36,315 nt of DNA from assembly GCA_028278455.1 (NCBI GenBank), contig JANQEH010000032.1, positions 1 through 36,315 of the forward strand. Reading direction: 5' to 3'. Origin of the DNA: a bacterium (GTDB lineage: Bacteria > SM23-31). Shown here piece after piece: positions 24,987 to 32,069 of this stretch. The notes beneath the pieces were generated by a model that saw only the letters and a program-made list of their open reading frames with translations, searched no databases and had not been told where the DNA came from. Position numbers and translations under genes: made by a program. Numbering within the stretch: position 1 is the first letter of the stretch; each line of letters opens with the position of its first letter.

Positions 24987-25271
24987 TCAGTCTTTATTCA
25001 TCCCTATAGAAAAAATACCCTCCCGGTCATCTTTAGAAAATACCCTGAACGATATCAGAGTTTCGGACCTATTGATTCCTCCTACCTGCAGGATCTTGTC
25101 TGTAACAATTTCGGCGATCCCTTCATGACTCTCAGCCTGGAGAAGTACGACAAGATCATACTGTCCGGCAACTGAATACACTTCCCTGACTCCCTCCATT
25201 TTTGCGACCTGATCGGCCACGATATTGACTTTGTCCTTGTCAACGTTCATTAAAACCAAAACCGTTATCAT
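24987..25271 (-). CDS. Stand-alone RAM (Lrp/AsnC ligand-binding) domain protein
   Basis: A 94-residue protein that equals the C-terminal domain of Lrp/AsnC regulators with no DNA-binding part. MITVLVLMNVDKDKVNIVAD begins the ferredoxin-like fold, GVREVYSVAGQYDLVVLLQA is the diagnostic VxGxxDLVV strand, and RSETLISFRVFS closes it. Such free-standing RAM domains oligomerise and may bind amino acids, or modulate full-length Lrp proteins. GAGG is 7 nt before the ATG. It lies 41 bp after the serine hydrolase gene, so it probably shares its transcript. No full-length Lrp gene is in the window. Confidence 0.88.
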   Translation of the reverse strand: MITVLVLMNVDKDKVNIVADQVAKMEGVREVYSVAGQYDLVVLLQAESHEGIAEIVTDKILQVGGINRSETLISFRVFSKDDREGIFSIGMNKD

Positions 25272-25312
25272 ATATATGCCTCTGAAAATTTTGTCTACGT
25301 GAATATTGTTGT

Positions 25313-26467
25313 TTATTTCCCTTTTTTCTGATTCACCGGCGGCATGAACATCTGTGCAATAGCCTTTGTATATTTTCCGGAATCGAATGGAAGTGAGTTT
25401 GCAAGCAGTGCAATGACAAGGTCTTCTTCGGGATAGTTCAGGAGAAAAGCCCGTGTACCTTTTACTGTTCCGCTGTGAGTTATCATTCTTCTGCCCTGAA
25501 TATCTTCCTCTACCCGCCAGATAAGAGCCTGTTTGAATGACAGTTCTGTCGCCTCACCTCGCGGATTGAAGCGCATTACCGGATCGATCTGTACTTCATA
25601 CATTGTTTCTATCGTTTCCGGTTTTAGCAGAGTACCGTTATTGAGGGCATGTCCGAATCGGACAAGATTTTCAACTGTTGAGATAATACCGCCTCCGGCA
25701 TATTTGTAACTTACATCGACGAATGGTACATTTTTCAATCTCCCGGTTCTGTTTCGGATATAACCTTTTCCGCGGTTATGCACAATCCTTTCAGGTACAT
25801 CAAACTGGGTACTCAGCATCCCAGCCGGCTCCCATATGTTTTTCCGGCAGAACTCTTCGAAACCCATGCCTGATACTGTTTCAACAATTCCGTGCATTAG
25901 ATTACATGCATGTGAAGAGTATAACCATGATTCCCCTGGTTTATACAACAGAGGATCATCCTTGAAATGCTGAATCGCATCCTCGAATTTACTGTAATGT
26001 TTCAATTCAAGAAGCCCATCCCTGCCGAATTCCCCCCTTTTATAATGTCTGATTCCTGAACTGTGAGTAAGTGTATGTCTAACCGTTATCGGGTATTCTT
26101 TCATCGGGAAAAATGGTACATACTCCTGAATTTCCCTGTCAAGATCCACTTTACCTTCTTCTACAAGTTTCATTACTGCCACAACCCCTATCGTCTTCGA
26201 TACCGAACCGATATTATGCACTGTCCTGCCTGTTGCCTGCACAAGATTATCCAGGTCAGCATATCCAACACCGATAGAGTGGATGATCTCACCTTTAACG
26301 GATACAGCTATCGAGATTCCCGGCGCTCCGGTCTCGTTGCGGACCTGCTCCAGATAGTCTATCACCTGTTTCTCTGTTACTTGAGCTAAGGATATCCCGG
26401 AAGTAAAAGCTATTACCAGAAATAGTGCTAAGCATATACTATTTATTTTGCTCTTTATACTGATCAT
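25313..26467 (-). CDS. Secreted serine hydrolase of the beta-lactamase/esterase (class C) family
   Basis: A 384-residue protein with a signal peptide (LALFLVIAFTSGISLAQ, cleavage after about residue 28). The active-site SxxK is S88-V-S-K91 in NIGSVSKTIG. The second motif reads YSSHACNLM in place of YxN, and the third is HSGT in MITHSGTVKGTRAF in place of KTG, as in many class C-like esterases and D-aminopeptidases. AGGAGG lies 5 nt before the ATG. It probably acts in the periplasm on a peptide, ester or lactam bond; the specific substrate cannot be told. It is followed by the RAM gene. A Beta-lactamase name does not imply antibiotic resistance here. Confidence 0.88.
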   Translation of the reverse strand: MISIKSKINSICLALFLVIAFTSGISLAQVTEKQVIDYLEQVRNETGAPGISIAVSVKGEIIHSIGVGYADLDNLVQATGRTVHNIGSVSKTIGVVAVMKLVEEGKVDLDREIQEYVPFFPMKEYPITVRHTLTHSSGIRHYKRGEFGRDGLLELKHYSKFEDAIQHFKDDPLLYKPGESWLYSSHACNLMHGIVETVSGMGFEEFCRKNIWEPAGMLSTQFDVPERIVHNRGKGYIRNRTGRLKNVPFVDVSYKYAGGGIISTVENLVRFGHALNNGTLLKPETIETMYEVQIDPVMRFNPRGEATELSFKQALIWRVEEDIQGRRMITHSGTVKGTRAFLLNYPEEDLVIALLANSLPFDSGKYTKAIAQMFMPPVNQKKGK

Positions 26468-26534
26468 TGGGTCCTCCTGTAGAGTTTACCGGCCTGTTTT
26501 AAACTTGCTCTGCAGATCTAGAACAAGGTTTGAA

Positions 26535-26562
26535 TCTATAATATAATCAAGTTCAATAACAA
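26535..26562 (-). promoter_or_regulatory. possible promoter of the serine hydrolase gene
   Basis: On the minus strand, TTGTTA (26562-26557), 16 bp, TATAGA (26540-26535). It would leave a leader of about 60 nt. The 335-bp gap 26468-26802 otherwise holds the terminator of the kinase-like gene and AT-rich sequence. Confidence 0.35.
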
Positions 26563-26736
26563 AACGTAATTTAAAATGACTGAAGTTATCTTTTTTTTTT
26601 GGATTGTCCGGGAACAATGAATTTATATTGTGGTTAAAGATTTATAGATGATATTACAGCTATGTTTCAGGAGTTAGTCTATCCTGCACAGTTTGCATAA
26701 TTCTAAGCTGTAGTTAATGTTTCTCTGATAATAGGA

Positions 26737-26776
26737 TAAAAAAGGCTGCCTGTTGTTTGGGCAGCCTTTTCTTTTA
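26737..26776 (-). terminator. Bidirectional terminator after the PAS-HisKA gene
   Basis: AAAAGGCTGCC (26740-26750), 9-nt loop, GGCAGCCTTTT (26760-26770): an 11-bp perfect stem. On the minus strand six Ts follow the stem, and on the plus strand TTTTCTTTT follows. It lies 30-65 bp past the stop of the kinase-like gene. Confidence 0.9.
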
Positions 26777-26802
26777 CTTCGGATCACAATATGTAAATAT
26801 TT

Positions 26803-27942
26803 TTATCTGCTGGCTTTGTATATATCTATAATTTTGGAATCAAGATAACCTTTTGTTTCATATGATGTAAGGTTCTGAAGTCTTCGGGTAATTTCCGTCA
26901 TTCGTTCAATCTGTTCATCAATTATCTCTAACTTCTCCTTCCGGCCATGATCACCATCACTCTTCAACTGCATCAGCTTTATATGACCGGAAAGGATCTG
27001 CAATGGCTGGTTCAATTCATGACATGCTGCTCCTGCCAGCTCGAGTACTCCTTTAAATTTCTCCTTTTGTATTCTGTTCCTTTCCATTTTCTTCTGTTCT
27101 GTAATATCTTCACCTGTACATATTACGTGCTTGATCTTACCGGTCTCGTCAAGTGATGGAGTCATAGTAATTAAAATTATCCTTTTCTCTCCTGCGGAAT
27201 TCTCAATCAGTTCTTCTGAATGGATCTGTTTTCCGGAATCGAATGCCCTTTTATTTATCTCAGTCCATTTTTCATATTTATCATTGGGCAAAATATCAGA
27301 TAACCTTTCATACTCGAGCTGATTCTTTGAAAAACCGATGAATACCGCATGAGCTTTGTTCACTGCTCCGTAAGTCTCTTTATCTGTAAGGTACCATATT
27401 TGTATATTAATGTTGTCAAGAAGGAGCATCAATTCACCCTTGGCTATTTCTGCCTGAAGTCCCATTTCCTTTATGACAGTTGTTTGTTCAAGAAGGTGTT
27501 CATTTATAAATCTCAGATCATCTTCTACTTTTTTCTGGTTGCTTATATCATGAATGATCATGACGGTATAATGCTGATCATCCAGTATCAGAGAATTGAA
27601 GGACAGGTTAACTGTAGATCTGTCTTTATCTTTCTTTATAATCTCCAGTTCAATTTTCCTACCCGATAGCCGCTTTCCATTATTCTGGCGGGATATTAGA
27701 AGTGATTCTCTGAATAGCTCTTTTTGTTCAGAATTCAGCAGAAATCCGGTAAATTTTCTACCGGCAGCCTCTTTCTCAGTATAACCGAACATTACTTCGG
27801 AGGCTTTATTCCAAAATGCGATCTTCTCATCGGGATCAAGCATTATGATACCGTCTGATGCGCAGGCTATCAGATTAGCAAGCCCGGACTTCTCCAATAT
27901 CGTTCGATTAATTTTCTGATTTTCTTTTTTTGTAGTAGACAT
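26803..27942 (-). CDS. PAS-PAS-HisKA sensor protein lacking the ATPase domain
   Basis: About 379 residues from the ATG at 27942; a TTG at 27972 would add ten. Order: first PAS (about 20-130, LIACASDGIIMLDPDEKIAF, then FGYTEKEAAG), second PAS (about 170-280, DNINIQIWYLTDKE), a DITEQKKMERN linker, then a HisKA dimerisation helix pair with the phosphoacceptor His in GAACHELNQPLQILSGHI. The chain ends after the second helix (RLQNLTSYETKGYLDSKIID) and no N, G1 or G2 ATP-binding boxes follow. I recall a recurring family with this same ending, so this may be a genuine phosphotransfer or sensing module rather than a broken gene. No response regulator is adjacent. Confidence 0.88.
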   Translation of the reverse strand: MSTTKKENQKINRTILEKSGLANLIACASDGIIMLDPDEKIAFWNKASEVMFGYTEKEAAGRKFTGFLLNSEQKELFRESLLISRQNNGKRLSGRKIELEIIKKDKDRSTVNLSFNSLILDDQHYTVMIIHDISNQKKVEDDLRFINEHLLEQTTVIKEMGLQAEIAKGELMLLLDNINIQIWYLTDKETYGAVNKAHAVFIGFSKNQLEYERLSDILPNDKYEKWTEINKRAFDSGKQIHSEELIENSAGEKRIILITMTPSLDETGKIKHVICTGEDITEQKKMERNRIQKEKFKGVLELAGAACHELNQPLQILSGHIKLMQLKSDGDHGRKEKLEIIDEQIERMTEITRRLQNLTSYETKGYLDSKIIDIYKASR

Positions 27943-28109
27943 TTTGCAGCTATAATGTCGAATTATTCTCAAATTTTCAACATCTATGCTTTATTTTGGA
28001 CAAATTTCAGTTTAAATGTACAGTATTTAGCAGGTTTTCTTTTGGTAATCACAGGTGCAATAATCATACCTGTCTTAAATTTCAGGGAAAGTTTAATGGA
28101 TAAAAGGTT

Positions 28110-28133
28110 CGTCAATCGGTTTTCCGGTTGACG
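28110..28133 (-). terminator. Hairpin downstream of the permease gene, possible terminator
   Basis: CGTCAATCGG (28110-28119) pairs with CCGGTTGACG (28124-28133) through one G-T pair, loop TTTT, 24 bp past the permease stop. The minus-strand tail (AACCTTTTATCC) is a weak U-tract. The rest of 27973-28156 shows only an ACAGGT/ACCTGT inverted repeat (28051-28073, 11-bp gap). Confidence 0.45.
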
Positions 28134-28156
28134 ACTCCATATTTGAACCAGAAAGA

Positions 28157-30775
28157 TTATTCTTCTCTGAGTGTATTTACTATGTCTGAAGAAGCTGCTT
28201 TCAGAGTCTGCGTTCCAATAGTCATCAGCGCTAAAAATGTAATGAATAGAAACGCTAAAGGAAAAATCCAGAAGCTAAGTTCAGTTCGGAATGCGAATAT
28301 CTGAAGAAAAGCTCCCGAGATGAACCATGCCAGGGGACAGCCGATTATCCCGGCTATCATTATAAGTTTCAGTGAATCCCTGGAAAGCATATATACAATT
28401 CGCTGAACACTTGCTCCCATTACCTTACGTATTCCCACCTCCTTTAATCTCAGCTCCATGCTATACATTGTCATTCCAAGAAGTCCAAGCAATGCGATAA
28501 GGATAATCAATCCGGTTCCCCAACTCGCAATAGCGAGCACACCCTGAATAAAATCGCTCTGTTCCCGTTCCATATCATCATAGAAGCTGCAATCGATCCG
28601 GTGAACCGGATCAAGCTCTTCCCAAAGCTCACCAAGATAATTCCGTATTTCCGCTTTCTTGCCTGGTGCATAAGAAATAGTTGCGTATTCCCAGGTTTCA
28701 GGTGAGTATCTGATCGCCATGGCTTCGATCGGATTCTCGAGGTTTCTGTAATTAAAATCCTTTACAATACCGATGATATTGTACTGCTTGTTTTTGTTCG
28801 AGTAAACATGTTTATCCAGAGCTTCATCGGGAGTACCGAGTTCAAATACCTCCAGCGCTTTCTCATTCAGAATTATCCCGTGAGTTTTGTCAGTGGAATA
28901 TTCATCGGAAAAATTTCTCCCTGCCGCCAGTTCGAGCCCGAAATTCTCGAGAAAGTCAGGATCTGCTGAAAAATAAGCGATCAGCAACGGTTCAGCCATA
29001 TCCATATTCTTCAGGTATGTCCTGCCCCAGGCGCCATGAATGGGAATATTCGAACAGACAGATACCCCGTGAACATCACTGTTTGTCAATACCATGCTTT
29101 TTAGAGTTTCACTTTTGACATCACCCAGCCTGATATTAACCTTGTTCTCAATTTCGATCCCCTTATCATACGTTAACATATATCTGTACTGTTTAGAAAT
29201 AAATGTTATTACTATAATCGCTACTATGGAAACCATGAACTGAGTAACCATCATGAACTTCCTTGTCCGGAAACTGGAAGTTCCCTTAACCCTGCTGACT
29301 CCCTGAAGGGCATTCACAGGCCTGAATGATGAAAGATACATTGCAGGATAAAGTCCTGCAATAAGACTGACTGCAATAGCGAAAATTAAAAACACGGCAT
29401 ATATTGAAGGATCTCTCAGTAGTTCAAGATTGATCTGCGAATTAGCATATACGATCAACTCCATCTGATTAAATACCGGCACAAGAATGAGCATAATCAA
29501 ACAGGCCCCAACCAGGGATGCGATCGTTATAATAAAAGCCTCACTCAGGAACAGGATAACTATCTGGCTCCTGACCGAACCAACGACTTTTCTGAGGCCG
29601 ATCTCCCGTGTTCTTTTGAGGGCGCGGGCGATTGAAAGAATAATATAGTTGAAACAGGCCAGCAGAATGATCAGGAATGCTACGAACGGAATAAAAATGA
29701 TCTCGAAAGAATGCTTTGTTCCGGGCATAAAGCTCCCGAGATTAATCCCAAGGTTGATATCCAGAAGATGCTGAATCCCGAATCCAAGCCTTTCATTCTG
29801 CTCGTTTGTAAACACCCTGCTTTCCAGTCCCGGCAGATCAGCTGCCAGAGTCTCAGCATATTCCTGATCTACTAAGAGAATATAAGTATAATAATTGTAT
29901 ACATTTGACCAGGATGTAATTGCAGGAGAAAAAATCTGTCTTGCTTCAAGGCTGGATGCCGTTGACAGTGATATAAGGAAATCAAACTCGAAATGAGATT
30001 TTACTTTCATGTTCTCCAGCACTCCGGTTACCCTGAATTCTCCGAAAGTTTCCAATGTTATGGTTTTTCCGACCGGATCGATTCCTAAAAAAAATTTATC
30101 AGCCATTTCCTGTGAAAGAATTATAGTATTTGGTTCTTTCAACGCAGTTTCCGGATTCCCGGTTGACAGATTATAGCTGAACAGGTTGAAAAACGATGGC
30201 CCTGTCAGGAATCCATCCACGGGGAATGCTGTTTTTTCGTGAAGGACATTTGCTGACCACAGCCTTCTTATCTGGACGACATCTTCAATCCCTCCGTAAT
30301 CGGCAAGGAGTTGAGATCCGAGCGGTTCCGGTGTAGTAGCCCAACCTTTTATCTCGGAATACTGAATATCGTTGTCAGTTGTGTATATCCTGAATATCCG
30401 GTCTTTATTCTCATGAAAATTGTCGCTGCTGGTCTCATGTTTCACGAAAACAATGATCATCAGGCACACCGACATACTGAGTGAAAGCCCGGCGATGTTG
30501 ATAAATGAAAATCCTTTGTTCTTGAAGATCGTCCTTATAGTTATCTTCAGGTAGTTCTTAATCATGTTGAGGCTCCTGTTTACAGATCGTGAAATGAATC
30601 CCGGCAGTGATTCAAGTACAAGATACCAGAACCACAGATGAGCTGACAACGCCCCTTTCCGCTCATAAATATCGTTGAATTCCTCTTCGTAATCCCCCTG
30701 CAGGTAGTATGAATCAAAATCCGGAAGTACCCACTTGAGGATATACCGGGCGACAATGTCAGGTTTTCTAATCAT
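28157..30775 (-). CDS. MacB/FtsX-type ABC transporter permease, full-length duplicated form
   Basis: An 872-residue membrane protein. An N-terminal prefix domain (about 1-60, LQGDYEEEFNDIYERKG, then WFWYLVLESLPGF) precedes two MacB-like halves. Each half starts with a helix (IRTIFKNKGFSFINIAGLSL near 76-95), has a large periplasmic domain and ends with three helices (GLRKVVGSVRSQIVILFLSE, about 400-540; GIRKVMGASVQRIVYML, about 780-872). This is the duplicated orphan permease type, common beside PadR regulators and normally without a partner ATPase gene next door. It presumably exports or extracts a substrate across the envelope. Its ATG overlaps the PadR stop by 8 bp, so the two are coupled. 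ATPase and substrate are unknown. Confidence 0.9.
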   Translation of the reverse strand: MIRKPDIVARYILKWVLPDFDSYYLQGDYEEEFNDIYERKGALSAHLWFWYLVLESLPGFISRSVNRSLNMIKNYLKITIRTIFKNKGFSFINIAGLSLSMSVCLMIIVFVKHETSSDNFHENKDRIFRIYTTDNDIQYSEIKGWATTPEPLGSQLLADYGGIEDVVQIRRLWSANVLHEKTAFPVDGFLTGPSFFNLFSYNLSTGNPETALKEPNTIILSQEMADKFFLGIDPVGKTITLETFGEFRVTGVLENMKVKSHFEFDFLISLSTASSLEARQIFSPAITSWSNVYNYYTYILLVDQEYAETLAADLPGLESRVFTNEQNERLGFGIQHLLDINLGINLGSFMPGTKHSFEIIFIPFVAFLIILLACFNYIILSIARALKRTREIGLRKVVGSVRSQIVILFLSEAFIITIASLVGACLIMLILVPVFNQMELIVYANSQINLELLRDPSIYAVFLIFAIAVSLIAGLYPAMYLSSFRPVNALQGVSRVKGTSSFRTRKFMMVTQFMVSIVAIIVITFISKQYRYMLTYDKGIEIENKVNIRLGDVKSETLKSMVLTNSDVHGVSVCSNIPIHGAWGRTYLKNMDMAEPLLIAYFSADPDFLENFGLELAAGRNFSDEYSTDKTHGIILNEKALEVFELGTPDEALDKHVYSNKNKQYNIIGIVKDFNYRNLENPIEAMAIRYSPETWEYATISYAPGKKAEIRNYLGELWEELDPVHRIDCSFYDDMEREQSDFIQGVLAIASWGTGLIILIALLGLLGMTMYSMELRLKEVGIRKVMGASVQRIVYMLSRDSLKLIMIAGIIGCPLAWFISGAFLQIFAFRTELSFWIFPLAFLFITFLALMTIGTQTLKAASSDIVNTLREE

Positions 30776-31100
30776 TCAGTGATCCGGCTGAAAGGTCTCT
30801 CAATCCGTCCCACATAGTCTGCTGAACTTTTTTAACCCTCAGTAATTCCTTTATCCCCTTTTCAGTCAGGTGATAAAACTTCTTGGCCCTTCCGCCTCTT
30901 TTCGGTGTGGGATTTCCCGTAGTGGTCGTCAGAAGCCCCGAATTCCGCAGCCTGTCAAGCGGGATATAAACGGAACTCATAGACCACCGCTTATCGGTTC
31001 TATTGTTGAGAAATCTCCTGATTTCAACCAGGGATGATTCCTCTTTCAGCCTGTGGACGGTAAGGAGGACCATCTCTTCCTGTCTTGATAAATATTCCAA
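30768..31100 (-). CDS. PadR-family transcriptional regulator
   Basis: A 110-residue winged-helix protein. I place the start at TTG 31100 because AGAGAGG lies 6 nt upstream and the result (MEYLSRQEEMVLLTVHRLKE) fits the family; a farther upstream ATG at 31172 would add 24 residues unlike PadR. Features: LVEIRRFLNNRT, the recognition block WSMSSVYIPLDRLRNSGLL, the wing with PKRGGRAKKFYHLTEKG, and a C-terminal dimerisation helix. PadR members repress operons and respond to small molecules. It overlaps the start of its permease gene by 8 bp, so it very probably regulates that module and itself. Confidence 0.9.
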   Translation of the reverse strand: MEYLSRQEEMVLLTVHRLKEESSLVEIRRFLNNRTDKRWSMSSVYIPLDRLRNSGLLTTTTGNPTPKRGGRAKKFYHLTEKGIKELLRVKKVQQTMWDGLRDLSAGSLND

Positions 31101-31232
31101 TATATGCCTCTCTTTATATTTAGTTTGCTTTTTGAAATAAATACGAATATACCTGTGAAAAGTTTCTTTCAATTATTAAACTAAAAGATACTCATGGCTT
31201 ATTTGGGATATTTTTGACGCTGTAATTCCAAC

Positions 31233-31252
31233 TGGCAATTTTTTCATTGCCA
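31233..31252. promoter_or_regulatory. Inverted repeat upstream of the sigma-54-like promoter
   Basis: TGGCAAT (31233-31239), 6-bp gap, ATTGCCA (31246-31252), perfect arms. It lies about 90 bp before the -24/-12 promoter, a usual place for an enhancer-binding-protein site, and about 130 bp before the PadR start in the other direction, so it could also be a PadR operator. No other gene-size signal is in the 31101-31416 gap. Confidence 0.45.
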
Positions 31253-31342
31253 AATAAAATAGGGGTAAATAATTCCACAAAATACAGTTAAATGTTTAAC
31301 ACTATTTTATAATGTCAAGCGTGCATTTCACAAAATTACAAT

Positions 31343-31358
31343 TGGCATGTTATTTGCC
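31343..31358 (+). promoter_or_regulatory. Sigma-54 (-24/-12) promoter
   Basis: TGGCATGTTATTTGCC matches TGGCACG-N4-TTGC at 14 of 15 positions apart from the free spacer, with GG and GC at the required spacing (15 bp overall). The transcript would begin near 31369, 48 bp before the ATG at 31417. It drives the following gene. Confidence 0.72.
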
Positions 31359-31416
31359 GGATTTTTGATTGCAATCCAATATTAATTCATAATCGTTAAA
31401 ATCAAGGAACCAAAAA

Positions 31417-31992
31417 ATGCAGAGTATTGGCAATTCATCAGGATCATTCCCGTTAAGCAGTATTTTTCCCTCCCGGGCAAATACGCATATATCACATAAT
31501 CAAAATGAAGAAAAAGAAAGTGCTTCTTCTGGAAACAGCAAATTCCACTCGACTCTGGAGAGTATTGCAAATCCGGATAATAATATTATTAATGTCGATG
31601 AATTCAGGCTGGATTTGAAAAACACGACATCGTATGTCGAGTCAAGATTAAATGAAATTCTCCTCAATATGGGCATTGATCCCGATTTAGAATTTGAATT
31701 CACTACAGGGTATGACGGCAGTATTATAATTAACGGTGATGATCCTTCAATAGAATCAATAGAAGCAGCGGTAAACAGCGACTTCGAATTATCAAATCTT
31801 ATTCGCAAAATGTCTTCCGTTTCATCATCGTTGAAAGCGCTCGAGAATTACCTGGAGTTTGCTGCAGCCTATAAAAACGATCCGGTAGCTGCAGTGGCAA
31901 AATACGGCTGGATGCTCGATGATAACAGCAGTTATGACGTAACATTCTCGTTTGAAAACGGAAAGATTACCAGTGAAGTAAAGTTTACTTGA
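31417..31992 (+). CDS. Unknown 191-residue protein behind a sigma-54 promoter
   Basis: A 191-residue protein with AAGGA 8 nt before the ATG. The N-terminal 45 residues are polar and Ser/Asn-rich without a signal peptide. A structured core follows: NVDEFRLDLKNTTSYVESRLNEILLNMG (about 60-87), TTGYDGSIIINGDDPSIESI (about 97-116), then a helical stretch with LKALENYLEFAAAYKND and a C-terminal beta pair (DVTFSFENGKITSEVKF). I recognise no family. It is flanked by two minus-strand permease modules and is the only gene with a visible -24/-12 promoter, so it probably responds to a stress, nitrogen or motility signal rather than to the permeases. Confidence 0.75.
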   Translation: MQSIGNSSGSFPLSSIFPSRANTHISHNQNEEKESASSGNSKFHSTLESIANPDNNIINVDEFRLDLKNTTSYVESRLNEILLNMGIDPDLEFEFTTGYDGSIIINGDDPSIESIEAAVNSDFELSNLIRKMSSVSSSLKALENYLEFAAAYKNDPVAAVAKYGWMLDDNSSYDVTFSFENGKITSEVKFT

Positions 31993-32069
31993 AAACTAGG
32001 TAATCCTATTTTATCTTGATAAATTATGTTAAAACTGACACAGGTTTGAAACCTGCTCCTTCAATGATT

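Noticed and set aside
31101-31172. ATG at 31172 as the start of the first PadR regulator
   Set aside because: The 24 extra residues are unlike PadR, while TTG at 31100 has AGAGAGG 6 nt upstream and gives the family N-terminus.
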